Assembly: GCA_022695795.1 (NCBI GenBank) | Contig: MU404056.1 | Location: forward strand, 124,001 to 188,000 | Direction of reading: 5' to 3' | DNA: 64,000 nt | Origin: Biscogniauxia marginata | Lineage: Eukaryota; Ascomycota; Sordariomycetes; Xylariales; Xylariaceae | Shown here: positions 11,301 to 21,279 of the stretch, piece after piece | How the letters are laid out: the number at the start of each line of letters is the position of its first letter | How positions within the stretch are numbered: position 1 is the first letter of the stretch | Position numbers and translations under genes: made by a program | Notes under the pieces: model-generated | Told to the model about the DNA's origin: nothing | Databases searched by the model: none | The model's input: only the letters and a program-made list of their open reading frames with translations

Positions 11301-13975
11301 CTTCTCGCGGTTCAGATTCAAGGAGACTGATTGGACCTGACGTGGTCAGTCAACTCATCGGTGACCAGGTGGGTAATATGGTATTCGATAAAGAAAATAA
11401 GAAATGGAAAAAGGTCAAAACAGCTAGGCCGACTTCCCGCGCAAGGAACATTCTTCTCTCTGAGGATAGCGAGGAAGATCCGTTTGCGAGCATCCCAGAC
11501 CTGTCGGTGGATACGGCTAAGGAGACGCAAAACCTCGGACTGTCCGCAAGCCAAAGCTCACAAGATTTCGAAGAATCCTTGCAGGAGCAGGACGAAGCAT
11601 GCGCCCACAGCTCTTCTACGAAGACGACTAGCAAACTCCGTGGATTTCACGATATTAGAAGCATTATGAGCCACACAAGGGAGACATTTGCTCGGATCAA
11701 GCAAACGATGATCGACACAGCGGTCGAGGACGACGAGGAGATTGAGCACGAGATAACAATCCACGAGGACCGGATGCAAAAGTCAAGCCCATCGCGTCGA
11801 AGAAATCTCACAATTACATTCTCGTCGCCGATTGCGTCCATCATCCAAGACGTTGGTCTGAGACACTCAGATGATGATAAAGCCGAGGGTGACACCAGTT
11901 TATCGGACCAATCGGCTGATAGCATTGGCACCGATTCATTCCAGAGAGGACGACGCGGACGGCCGAAATCTGCGGGTGGGGCTGCAACCACGTCGCGATC
12001 TCGAAGTCGATCACAAGGTGGGCCCAGAAGTGTGTCGGTCAAGGGACGCGTCTTCGTCCCCAGGCCCGTGTCCCGCATCGATGAGCAGGACGAAGACAAC
12101 CCCAGCGACCAAGGTGCGTCAGTGCCGCACAGAAACGCATCCGGCGATCGCGATCAGAGTGCATTGGATTACGAGTGCCAGCTCAGCATCCGTGGAGAAT
12201 CCAGCCTTGTTGGACCCGAGGCGGAGGATAACCGAGACACAAGCCTGAGCTGCGTGGTAGCCACACCGGCTCCAAATAGGACTGCTCCCTCCGCATCGAC
12301 TCCAGTTATTGGGCGATGCGTCGGTAATCTGTCCTTGACCCCTCTTTCCGAGTTCACGATGCACCAGGTAGACCCGTCTTGCGGCCTTGAGGTTAGCTAT
12401 GTCGTCGGCGACCAATACCTCGTCACCGGGGATGGCTCCAAGAAAATCTTATCAAAGGCCATTCGAAACCTTGTCGAGAAGATCACCGAGGTCGAACCAT
12501 TTGAACCCGATTGGGAGTCTATGCAAGAACTAGACCTCAGCGGCAAGCACATAACTACGTTGCACATGCTTGACGAATTCTGTAGCAGCATTGTTACACT
12601 TGATGCTTCGGATAATTATATTGATCATCTCGATGGCGTTCCCATGAGCGTCCGGAACATACGTCTCACTAATAACTCATTGTCTGAGTTGACGGCATGG
12701 GGCCATCTCACTAATCTCCAATATGTCGACATATCCAATAATCAGATAAACAGCCTACATGCCTTCAAAGACTTGGTCCACCTCCGCACTCTTCGGGCCG
12801 ACAACAATGAAATTACGAGTCTAGATGGCATCAAACTCCACGACAGCTTACAGGTCCTCCGGGCGAGAGGTAACTTCATTGAGAGAATAGATTTTGATGG
12901 CACGAAACTACAACGTCTTACCGAATTAGACCTAGAAAACAACCAAATCAACTCAATCCAAAACCTCGAGCAGTTGACGTGCCTCTCCACCCTCAACCTT
13001 CAGCACAATCGCCTGGCTTCGTTCGCGCCCGGCGCGGATTGCCCCATGCCCTGTCTTAAATATCTAAAATTATCTAATAACGACATAGTTACTCTCGACG
13101 TTTCTAAAACTCCTTCGCTGCGGCTCCTACATGTAGACCGTAACCGACTCGCAACCATTACCGGCTTCTCTCGATGTCGCCGTCTCGATAGTCTCTCACT
13201 TCGAGAACAAAACACCAATGCTCCTCTCGATACATCTTTCCTCGATCACGCCTACGAAGTTCGCAAGCTTTTCCTATCGGGGAATCTGCTCTCTTCCTTC
13301 AACCCACGCATGGATTTCCTCAACCTGCAGTACCTCGAACTAGCAAACTGCGGCCTGCAATCACTCCCGCCAGACCTCGGACAGCTGATGCCCAACCTCC
13401 GAGTGCTCAACCTCAACTACAACGCCATCGAGGACATATCGGCGCTGCAGTACATACCGAGACTGAAGAAGCTCCTGGCGGCGGGCAACCGGCTCCTGAA
13501 CGCGGGGCGGGTGACGGACGTGCTGGCGGGCTTCCCGCACCTGTCGCGGCTCGACTTCCGGGACAACCCGGCGACGCTGGGCTTCTACCCGCCGGTGCAG
13601 ACGCTGGTGCGGCTCGAGCGGGACGGGCGGGAGGGCGAGTCGGACCCGTTCGCGCTGCCGGACGTGGACGCGGAGCGCGAGGCCAAGTTCTCGAGCCGGC
13701 TCGACATGGGCACGCGCATGCGCAAGCGGCTGTACGAGATGATCGTGCTCGACCGCTGCCGGCAGCTGAGAATGCTCGACGGCCTGCCGGCCGCCCGGGA
13801 CGCGACGGCCAGGAGGGATAGCGTCTGGACTGCGCTCGTGGCTAGCGGGATCATCGATAAGGGAGATGGGAATGCGGACGCGGACGCGGGGCGGGGCGAG
13901 AGGGAGGGGGAGGAGGAGGAGGAGGAGGAGGAGGAGAAGGAGGAGGAGGAGAAGGAGGAGGAGGGCCCGCGGTAG
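8399..13975 (+). CDS. Leucine-rich-repeat scaffold of the septation initiation network (Cdc11/Nud1/centriolin type)
   Basis: An uninterrupted frame encodes 1858 residues starting MAHAWLDSLSEDWV. Residues 1 to about 1365 are largely disordered and rich in Ser, Pro and charged residues, with many S/T-P sites. From about residue 1370 to 1735 there is a run of SDS22-like leucine-rich repeats (for example LRTLRADNNEITSLDGI and LTELDLENNQINSI). This layout, a long disordered N-terminus and C-terminal repeats, is that of fission yeast Cdc11, budding yeast Nud1 and Aspergillus SnaD. These anchor the septation or mitotic-exit GTPase and kinases at spindle pole bodies. The protein should therefore act at the spindle pole body to trigger septum formation. 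The last 25 or so residues are almost pure Glu/Lys, encoded by a GAG tract, which is not part of the conserved fold. The start is the first ATG of the frame and matches the expected N-terminal DSL.EDWV-like opening. Confidence 0.88.
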   Translation: MAHAWLDSLSEDWVSEPRSDTSQTQLPPLSSPQPKSSPNPASRIPRLNAGQAGPPSSPRPARDSSAHVLSERSMNDVNIKGAQRGPSKLSSEMKSSQRRRYLTRSISSTTGSVVRNTVQHTKSQSSSPTKGKEDVPEWKRRLIYGELNYGESKDLFSSAGTGLENIFRPPVVPDPVDEETAENEGHAGHDTTLPSSPPPYVKFRRGSPDPEESLEKSADESSIQHAAPPPKMTFRRTEDDSEDLSGDQDSFAEKSRDGQALGTNPASQNSVASLDVKQINDASRKTSGQSDGRNEYFSPILISCHNTENGQMSFAPVELPAQQLRSRLEMLRRNQNVLDPEPEIYVTQDSRAQGDETQNFENTDEYAKNGGFLNLQRGGRSEEGSFRQRPLSPPLITDTSEMLPESSLQASTPKQFFASRTSRITSADRPDSPPTPNSPILPRAPHPSPEKLLRVPASNGGSPLKLFGPYDTFTNQTLMRRISQFEDQMNNNPSCTAEGETNGLSAGQSSSKSKLSRSSATELKPRKGSYFSRDHQEASDAANMFGAGELDDYEFNEDISLGYGDRSHINNKENMTPLEMPSSHAAKFDIHQDLSADEESLIIQRARNNVRFSRPFEDLRPHTSSGVHAADFGTQETPQRYSSEGKRPRTSPCKDPTPKRRRTLHRSDIAYGLEERPAAIETVQSSHHDMQSAIGKKRKESRQSTLQQFAGSNMLAARPVLRSQPQSPTRRSSKLGDRQPLGNLVVEPDDQPSEISTEVRESEISVQDFAYEGSRKTSMKTQDFFDAAEEIMAMIRDKARPKTELEDVEESESESVEQRDWDESRAVEDSFQESTKEPFSRPPSREGVPVARVPAQQGNSELADRLKRYEERSDLGDIILTHSMQHMGRMKQANHRPNNVSDFIYRSVRPNGTLHGSDEEHEVISDLSNIRISRNPDHPQAGEHDPEYPSNVSRFSGASTEYSHPTTSSRGSDSRRLIGPDVVSQLIGDQVGNMVFDKENKKWKKVKTARPTSRARNILLSEDSEEDPFASIPDLSVDTAKETQNLGLSASQSSQDFEESLQEQDEACAHSSSTKTTSKLRGFHDIRSIMSHTRETFARIKQTMIDTAVEDDEEIEHEITIHEDRMQKSSPSRRRNLTITFSSPIASIIQDVGLRHSDDDKAEGDTSLSDQSADSIGTDSFQRGRRGRPKSAGGAATTSRSRSRSQGGPRSVSVKGRVFVPRPVSRIDEQDEDNPSDQGASVPHRNASGDRDQSALDYECQLSIRGESSLVGPEAEDNRDTSLSCVVATPAPNRTAPSASTPVIGRCVGNLSLTPLSEFTMHQVDPSCGLEVSYVVGDQYLVTGDGSKKILSKAIRNLVEKITEVEPFEPDWESMQELDLSGKHITTLHMLDEFCSSIVTLDASDNYIDHLDGVPMSVRNIRLTNNSLSELTAWGHLTNLQYVDISNNQINSLHAFKDLVHLRTLRADNNEITSLDGIKLHDSLQVLRARGNFIERIDFDGTKLQRLTELDLENNQINSIQNLEQLTCLSTLNLQHNRLASFAPGADCPMPCLKYLKLSNNDIVTLDVSKTPSLRLLHVDRNRLATITGFSRCRRLDSLSLREQNTNAPLDTSFLDHAYEVRKLFLSGNLLSSFNPRMDFLNLQYLELANCGLQSLPPDLGQLMPNLRVLNLNYNAIEDISALQYIPRLKKLLAAGNRLLNAGRVTDVLAGFPHLSRLDFRDNPATLGFYPPVQTLVRLERDGREGESDPFALPDVDAEREAKFSSRLDMGTRMRKRLYEMIVLDRCRQLRMLDGLPAARDATARRDSVWTALVASGIIDKGDGNADADAGRGEREGEEEEEEEEEKEEEEKEEEGPR
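13905..13963 (+). repeat. GAG trinucleotide tract coding for a poly-Glu tail
   Basis: Nearly uninterrupted GAG with occasional AAG codons closes the scaffold coding region, directly before GGCCCGCGG and the TAG at 13973-13975. Such tracts slip readily, so tail length may vary between strains. Confidence 0.9.
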
Positions 13976-14853
13976 GAATGCGAGGATAGCTTTGCTTAAC
14001 TCCCTCCTCCATCCCTCCCTCTCCTTTTGTTCGTCTGGGATGCGATGCGATGCAATGAGACATGGATATGGAACATGGAACATGGAATATGATATATCTA
14101 GTCCTCTGGAGGACTGACCTAGGTTTCTTTTCGGTTCGCCTGTATATACACACTCCCCCCCCCCTTCTTCTATTCGGGGGGTTTTCATCTTTTGTCGCAT
14201 TGATTTGAAGGTTTTCCCACGATCGACATCGACTGGGGGACTTTCACAATAAGAAGTTTTCCTTCAAATGAGAGAGAGAGGGAGAGGGAGGGAAGAAAGA
14301 AAGACGGGAAGAGAGAGCAAAACTAAAGATGAGAGGAAATGATGAAACAAACTAGCTAGCTAGGTCTTCTAGAAGAGGGCAAAAAGTCAAACGGGGCGGG
14401 GAAAAGGCGCGGAATTGGGGAAATGGATTGGAATGATTAAGGGGGTCGGGGAGTGTGGGAAGGGGTTGGTTGGTCGGTCGGTCCGTCGGTCGGTATTGTG
14501 TTTTTTGTTTTTTTATAAAGTATTGTGTGTTTCTTGAGAGGAGAGGGATGGTGTGTGTGAGTGTAAGATTAAAAGACATCCTTTTGGTTGTTATTATTCT
14601 TGTTGTTGTTGGTGGTGGTAGTGGTTTTTATATATTTGACTTTGGTATTCGCAAAGGAGAAGCATAGTACACAGAGTAGTAGTGGTACGTTTTGTCTTTT
14701 TCTAGTTAACGAGTTAATGATGAGAAGTTCTCACACCGAGTTTTTTTTTTTGTCTTCTTCTTTTCTTCTCTTCTCGAATACGCCGAGTAGGGGGGGTAGT
14801 TGGTTAGGGTAGGTCTACCTGACCTGGACCTGGGGTTATTGATTATATATCAG
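13976..14853. other. Intergenic spacer between convergent genes
   Basis: This spacer lies between the 3' end of the scaffold gene and the 3' end of the next minus-strand gene, so it holds two 3' UTRs. It has purine-rich low complexity (GAGA runs near 14270-14310), a GGTC/GGTT run near 14465-14492 and T-rich tracts. No gene was seen. Confidence 0.6.
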
Positions 14854-15525
14854 TCATATCGCGGCGCACCTCATCATCGCCGACACGGCGCTCACACCCG
14901 CGTCCGCGAAGTAGGATACGCGCCGCTGCCGGAGCTGCTGTACGTCTAAGTCTACGTTTGTATCTATATCTACGGGCCGGGGGGTAGAGATGGAGATCGA
15001 TGATGGACGACGACGACAACGACGACGACGCTTCTGCGGCGATGGGTAATTTGGATTCTGGGGGGTGCGCGTTGGTGTAAGTATAGGCGGACCCGGGGTC
15101 GGGATCCGGGTCGAGACCGTGAAGGCGGGGATCGTCACGCTAGATGGGGAGGAGTCGGTAGTGGTGGTGCTGGTGCTGGTCGATGTGGGTGCTGCGATGG
15201 TTGGTGTTGTCCGCGAGGTGGCTAATACACTGGTGCTAGGCGACATATTAAGCGGCGGCGGCGGAGCGTTCGTTGTGCAGCCGGCAGGAACGAGAACCGC
15301 GTCCTCCCATTCCATGCTGCTGCTGCTGCTGCTTCCCAAACCGCTGTCCCTGGATCCTCCTTGCTCGTCGAGGTCCATCTGCTCGCTATCCCGTGGTCCG
15401 GCGTCGACGCTTGAGCAAAGGGGGGAGGACATGCTGTGTGTTTCCCCGTGCGGTTGGTTGTTGGAGGGTTGATGATGATGATATTGATGAGATGAAGGTA
15501 GGGATTGAAACGCGTGTTCGCTCAT
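14854..15525 (-). CDS. Small low-complexity hypothetical protein
   Basis: This single ATG-initiated frame encodes 223 residues. The N-terminal half is rich in His, Gln, Ser and Asn. It is followed by a long Thr/Ser/Pro stretch (around residues 100-160), then a basic cluster KRRRRCRRR near residue 168 that could serve as a nuclear localisation signal. The C-terminus, RRVSYFADAGVSAVSAM, looks like a short ordered helix. No known domain was recognised. It is convergent with the septation scaffold gene. The high simple-sequence content means the frame could be open partly by composition, so the call is tentative. An upstream GTA/GGT tract near 15560-15597 falls in its promoter or leader. Confidence 0.45.
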   Translation of the reverse strand: MSEHAFQSLPSSHQYHHHQPSNNQPHGETHSMSSPLCSSVDAGPRDSEQMDLDEQGGSRDSGLGSSSSSSMEWEDAVLVPAGCTTNAPPPPLNMSPSTSVLATSRTTPTIAAPTSTSTSTTTTDSSPSSVTIPAFTVSTRIPTPGPPILTPTRTPQNPNYPSPQKRRRRCRRRPSSISISTPRPVDIDTNVDLDVQQLRQRRVSYFADAGVSAVSAMMRCAAI

Positions 15526-17434
15526 GTTTTGGAGTTGCGAATAGCGTCGTGCGTGGATGGGTGGTGGTGGTAGTAGTAGTAGTAGTAGTGGTAGTTTTCT
15601 AGAGAAACCTAGCGAATCCGAAGAGTAAATGGACTAGGTACCTATATTTGAGTCGTGGGAACTTCGTAAGAAGTTTGTATTAATGACTATAGATAAAGAA
15701 CGGCAAGAGACAGAAATATTTCCTCGTAGCGTCTGAAAAAATGTGTGTATCTATCCAGATCATAAATCAGGAACTAACTACCTAAGTCCGTTTGCCAGGC
15801 GATAATCTTTCTCCGATACGAGGTAGTTCCGCTGTATGAATTCTACGGGGTTTAGAATAAGCGTTTGAAACATTGCTATTTCAATATAGTATTCCGGAGA
15901 AAGGGAGAGGGTACGTCTGATTCCAAGAGAGTGTGAACTCGATGGGTAGAGTTTCAGTTAAGCGTGGTTAGGTCTTAAAGTCTCTTAATAACTGTTTTGT
16001 TACTACCGCGGAATGGTTTTGTGAACGAGTAGATTCGTACTATTCAGTTTCTAGCCTTAGGTCTGTGTATAGTCAGTTGGTAAGGGATATATTTATCAGT
16101 TATCTATGTTAAAGAAGACCATGGGATAGTCGTATATTACTAAGTACCAGGAGCAGAGTAGGGCAACAGGGGGAGCCCCGAACATAAAGCCAGTTGAGAA
16201 CAAAGAAGGCGGTGCTTTGTATGTAAAAGGGTCGCTTTCGAGGATATCTAGTTCTAGCTCTTCGCGCAACAACGCCGTTGATACCCTACTACAGCAGGCG
16301 TTCGATCACCCGCCTAGACGAAACACCCACTCCATCTAGGACTCATGAAGTCCAGACAGACAGACAACACCGCAAAACCAACAAGACTTAAATCACATTT
16401 CAAATTTACAAGGTATCAAAAGTCAAAAAGAGTAACGAGGATTTCAGGAAGAGGAAAATAATAAACATTCGTGTTGACAATATACTATTCGATAACTCCG
16501 TTGGATGCACGCTCAATTATGATGATCTATCGGCGAAGGGCAATGGAAAAAAATTTGGTGTCCCTCGCAAACAAAAAAGACAAGAATGCCGCCGCCTGAA
16601 TATGAGTTTCCTGCTGGATCCTAGCCTAGCCTACCACCCACTGACCATTTTTTGGGGTTGCATAAATCGCCATATAACAAAGAGCCGCCCGTCCTGTGAG
16701 AACCGTCCTAAAACCGGGGAATATGGGATAAGGAAGGCTAGTAGTTCCTGTAAAACCTTGCGACGATGTGGTTTGTAAGGGCACGACAAGACAAAAGGAA
16801 TTGGAGGGTACTTGCACCATCTCCTCTCCGGACTTGTCCATACTCTCGTTGCTCACTGTCCCATCTCTGCAGCCCTGCGTGATAAATGTTGCTTTGGCTG
16901 CAAAATAAAAAAACTCATGGCATGCAGGCAACCTTCAAATAATCAAACGGCGCTGTGCATGTTCATGTCTCGTCCCATCATCATCTCGTGCTGCTCCATC
17001 CTATTGTAATACCTCTTGACATTTCCATAATTTTGACATACTCCCAACATTCATAATATTCGTACGCTTTACTTTTTCTCATTCCGATGAGAGGCGATTC
17101 TTCTGGAAATAAAAACAAGAAAAGTCGGGTAGTGCTCTAAACGTAGCGAAGGGACTTCTAAGAGATCAGTGTAACTGTAGGGTGTATAACACCTAGTCCG
17201 TAATCCCGCAGTGCTTCTGGTTCGGCATGGAAGCACTTCTCTGGCTTTCTTTGAGCTCTGAACTTTTTTTCGTAGGTTGTATAAGGTAAAGACCGAAAGA
17301 TCGCAAGCTACAAGAAAGTCGCCGTTTTGGAATGTGTTTGCCGGCTGAACAATTTTCAGGTTGAAAATTTGAAATAGAATGAAAAAAGATGTAGAGACAT
17401 GACCCTGCATTCGAAGGAAATGTAGAGTCATTCA
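15526..17434. other. Intergenic region without a recognisable gene
   Basis: About 1.9 kb separates two minus-strand genes. Open frames are short (up to 120 codons) and lack family resemblance or good third-position bias. The distal part from about 16.9 kb probably includes the 3' UTR of the kinase gene ending at 17435. Confidence 0.55.
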
Positions 17435-20400
17435 TTACCGACTCTGCATGAGTATTTTCTTGGCAGTTTCAGTGCTACCAATGCTCGTTTGAGTATCTCT
17501 TCGCCTTGTTCTCATCATTGTCTTGCCGATGGGTGAGCTAGCATGATCTCTGGCGGGGCCCCTTTTCCTGCTGGACTTGGCCATGATGAGTCCCTCGTCG
17601 CTATCGCTACCATCATCATCTTCTACAGTCTTCGAAGATAGAATAGTCGTTGTATCCAGGTCATGGGCTGTTGGACTAAGTAGTAATGCCTGGTAATGTT
17701 CATCTGCCAGAGGAAATCCTCCCATAGGCTCCTTTGTGAGAGCTGGTGGAGTTAGAGAGTCCGTCGTATCAATGAGAGAACGACGATCGATGGACCCTGG
17801 CATCAGAAGAAAATCTCCTTCGGCATCAGCAGAGACTGAGCTCGCGCCGCTAAGCAGGGCTGGTAGTGACGGGTCCGAGCGGAAGATCTGGGAACCATTC
17901 TTTTGTCCCGATAAGTTTGTCATGCTGACATGACTCGTCATCTCGCCTGGACTAGTCACCGGGGACATAATCATGCCAGTAGAAGCCGAGACGGCGGTTG
18001 CAGCGGTGCCTACCGTATCGTCTCTAGACGGAGAAAAGGATGTCTCCATAGCTAATTCACTAAGAGAAGATAGGCATAGAGGGGAAAGGCTAGTCTCCGC
18101 GTGGGACGATACGAACTCATCACGCTTTGCTTGGTCATCGGCTTCATGGTTCTGTCGTCGAGTTAATTGCTCATGTGCTCGGGCAAATGACTCTGGTGTA
18201 GACGAATTATAAAATCTCGGTGGTGGAGTCTTCCCTTCCATATGCTGGGTGCGATGGGCTGTAACGGGTCGCTGGTCGAGACTTACAGCAGCACAATGCC
18301 TTTCGTAGATGCTAGAGTCTGAATTTGGTTGTCTGTGCTGATAGGTGTGAACTGCTCGAGGTGAGAACAACATCGGAGAAGGTAAGCTTGATTCCTCCTT
18401 AGCATGGCTCGGCTCTGGGGGATGAACAGACAGCGGACGCTTGGGGAGCTCTACGCTACCAGGAGCAACTGCCGTGCTCAGGGCAACCTTAGCTTCGGCT
18501 CGCTTATCTTGGCTTGCGAATAAACCTCGATCAACTGATCGTGATCGGGAGGAGTCGTCTATACATGCTATATCGCGGGCTTTTCTCAGCGCAGCAATCG
18601 GGTCATCCTTGGTTGGGCCTTCACCCGCAGGGGTAGTCGGCACAGTACGGATTTCTCTTGCAGGCGTCAGAGGGAAGAACGCATTGGTAGATGATTTGGC
18701 ACGTTCATGGCGTTGCTTGATAAGACCCTTACCGGACGAAAGAGATGTTGACGAGGGCGCTGCGCCTAAACCTGGCAATGCGTTAAAATCGCTGGCCGAG
18801 CCGGTGGTATTGCATCGGATATCTCCGCCTACCGAAGATGATTCACGCTGACGGGAACTCAGCCCTTCTTCAGTTGGAGATTCCTGTGGTGTTGCACTAA
18901 TACTTTGCGAAAGCGGATGGTCGCTCTCCTTGACAGTGGCGAAATAATCGTCACCGCGTATACTCTTGCGTCGAGCGTCTCTAAGGTAGGGTGTCGAGGC
19001 TACGTTCAAGGGAGCATCCCCCGTTGAACTAGCAGCACTACTGGTAGCCCGTCTTCTCGAGTAGTGATCGGCCTTTTCCGTCCGGGGATGGATTACCTTT
19101 CCCACCGCCTTCTTAACAGCCGAGCGCGCCCTCTCCAAGAACGTGAGTGGAACCACAGCGCGTGTAATCTCTCGTTCGTCCACCTCGATCTTGCGACCAG
19201 AAGTTCGGCGTGAAGGATCCGTCTCGTCAATCCAGGCAATTAGGTTGGGAATATCATGCACGACCCAAGGGTGGCGCTTGACTTCCCTTAACCTAATTCG
19301 CTTATCCGGATTCTTGGTGAGCATCTTACGCAAAAGATCGTATAGCAGGTCATCAATCTCCTCGTACACGAGAGCATTGTCGTCACGATACGGCTCGCTA
19401 CTAACACGCTTGTATAGAGAAGTGGACGAAGGGGAAACCTGAGGGTCAACAGGCCGGAGCCGGCGGCGCGGTATGTATACTTCCTCCGTGGCAATCTTTC
19501 TGAACATCTGGTACTCGTCCTCGGCCATGAACGGGATGCGGGCGAAAATCAAACAATAAAGCGTCACACCCAAGGACCATACATCGATCTGTTCCGAGAT
19601 CTTGGGCTGTTCTTCGTCAAGATCTGTGTAGCAAAGTTCTGGTGCAAAGAAGGCAGGCGTGCCCACAGTCTTGGCAAGTTCGAGATCATCATCGAAATCA
19701 CGAGCCTCCGACTCAGATACAAGCTCGTCTAGTTCGCCATCTCGGATAGGCCGACCAAAATAAGATACGCCGAAGTCGGATATTTTTACTCGGTGTTCTC
19801 TCGACCATAACAGATTAGCAGGCTTGATGTCGCGGTGAACGACACCTTCGTAATGCAGGTATTCCAGGCCAAGAACAGTATCCCGGAAAGTGGCCCGCGC
19901 ATTATCAATTGTGAAGCAGGGGACATAGGAGAAGTCATCCGCAAAAGGGTCGTGAGCTTGAGTGTTGTAATCAAGGGAGGACATGTGAGAAATAATCGAA
20001 TCAGCCATGCTAGGAGATCTGCCACGAAGCATGGGGTCATCGGGATACGCGCCATACATGGTGCCATCTAGAGCAGTGGAGGAGCCGGGCTGCGAATGCA
20101 AAGGCCCAGGTGTCTCAATCTCGCTCTCGGCATCAACGTCGACCGATGAACCGTCGAATTCCGATGGGAGGGGAGTGCTCGCCCGAGACCCCGACATGGC
20201 GGATTGGCAACCTTGGGAATGCGATATCGATGGTGTTCTCGAAGGGGGCTGGGAAGACATTGGCGGCATTGACGGCGGATAGGCTGCTTCGTTGACGCCT
20301 CTGCCTATAGAACGCGCTTGATAGTCAAGCTCGTCCTCGTTTGCGGCACCATACTCGAGGCTCCAGTAGTCTTCGGGCCCTTTCTGAGATTGCCTCATCT

Positions 20401-21279
20401 TGGCCCTCTTCATGTCATTGACGGCCTGTCGTTTCTCCAGGAGCTGGACGTAGCGCTCTTCGTCATCGGAACCCAGTTCACCGCGCATCTCCTGCTCGAT
20501 CCGCCTTCTCTCGATGTTGCAGATGTTTGGCAGACCCTTCTTTCGCCAGACCACCTCGCCGAGCTCGACATGTTCCAGGACCATATAGATCTTCTTGAGT
20601 TCGGGATCGTCAATAATCTCGAGCAGAGCGACGACGTTCGGGTGACGGATCTTTTTCAAAATAGCGATTTCTCTTTTTGTCTTGTCCTGCGGAGATGCCG
20701 TAACTTTTCCTAGGCGCCGCTTCTTTGAAAACCGAGGGATGATCTTGATGGCCACATTGTCGCCGGTCTCCAGGTTGCGCGCCAGCTTGACCTTGCCATG
20801 GACCCCGCGGCCGAGCTCTTCAATTACTTCATACTGATTGATGAGTTTCCGGCCAGTCATCGAGTCGAGATCCACAAGGGCCTTGTGTGTTCTGCAAGAG
20901 CAATGATTAGCAAGGTAAGAGTCCTCGAAGAGCGAGGTCGGCAAACAAAGGGGGAGAATCGAGGGCCGGGCCTGGCCAGAACATTGGCAGCAATGGTCTG
21001 ATTGGCAGAAGGGGTGGAATCGTGCGATAACACATACTCTCGGACCCTGTGAGTCTGCAACGGGTGCAGATAGGGACTGGTAGCAATAGCGGTAGGAGTT
21101 GGGGTCTCGGAGGAAGCGTGCACAGGTAACAATACATTGGGGCGGGGGTTCGCAGGACTGAAGAGCCCCGGGGAGGATATCGGGGTGCTGCTAGCGGTCC
21201 GGGACGGGATCGGAGGAAGATAGATGTTGTTGTCGATGGTGAGAGGAGGGTGGTGGTGATGTGGTTGTTGAGGATTCAT
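17435..21279 (-). CDS. CaMKK / SNF1-activating-type serine/threonine protein kinase, two exons
   Basis: Two exons, 21279-21038 and 20891-17435, are separated by a 146-nt intron with a GTATGT donor and a TTGCAG acceptor. They join in frame as LQTHRVRE-THKALVD, giving 1232 residues. The kinase domain starts near residue 101. It has the glycine loop GRGVHGKV (108-115), the VAIK lysine (130), HRD (433-435), DFG (453-455) and the activation segment GTPAFFAPE (491-499). The THKALVD lead-in and HGKVKLA loop are characteristic of fungal CaMKK-like kinases related to yeast Sak1/Tos3/Elm1 and fission yeast Ssp1. These phosphorylate the activation loop of SNF1/AMPK and act in carbon and stress signalling. 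A disordered insert of about 200 residues (roughly 200-403) splits the lobes after the hinge. The C-terminal half is disordered and rich in SP/TP sites. The gene is monocistronic. The subfamily is inferred from motifs only. Confidence 0.88.
20892..21037 (-). other. Intron of the CaMKK-like kinase gene
   Basis: It begins GTATGTG and ends CTCTTGCAG on the minus strand, and removing it restores an unbroken frame across the conserved RVRETHKAL junction. Confidence 0.85.

Noticed and set aside
13361..14200. 279-codon minus-strand frame
   Set aside because: It is antisense to the GC-rich 3' end of the scaffold gene; its Leu/Arg-rich text is the mirror of leucine-rich repeats and the GAG tract.
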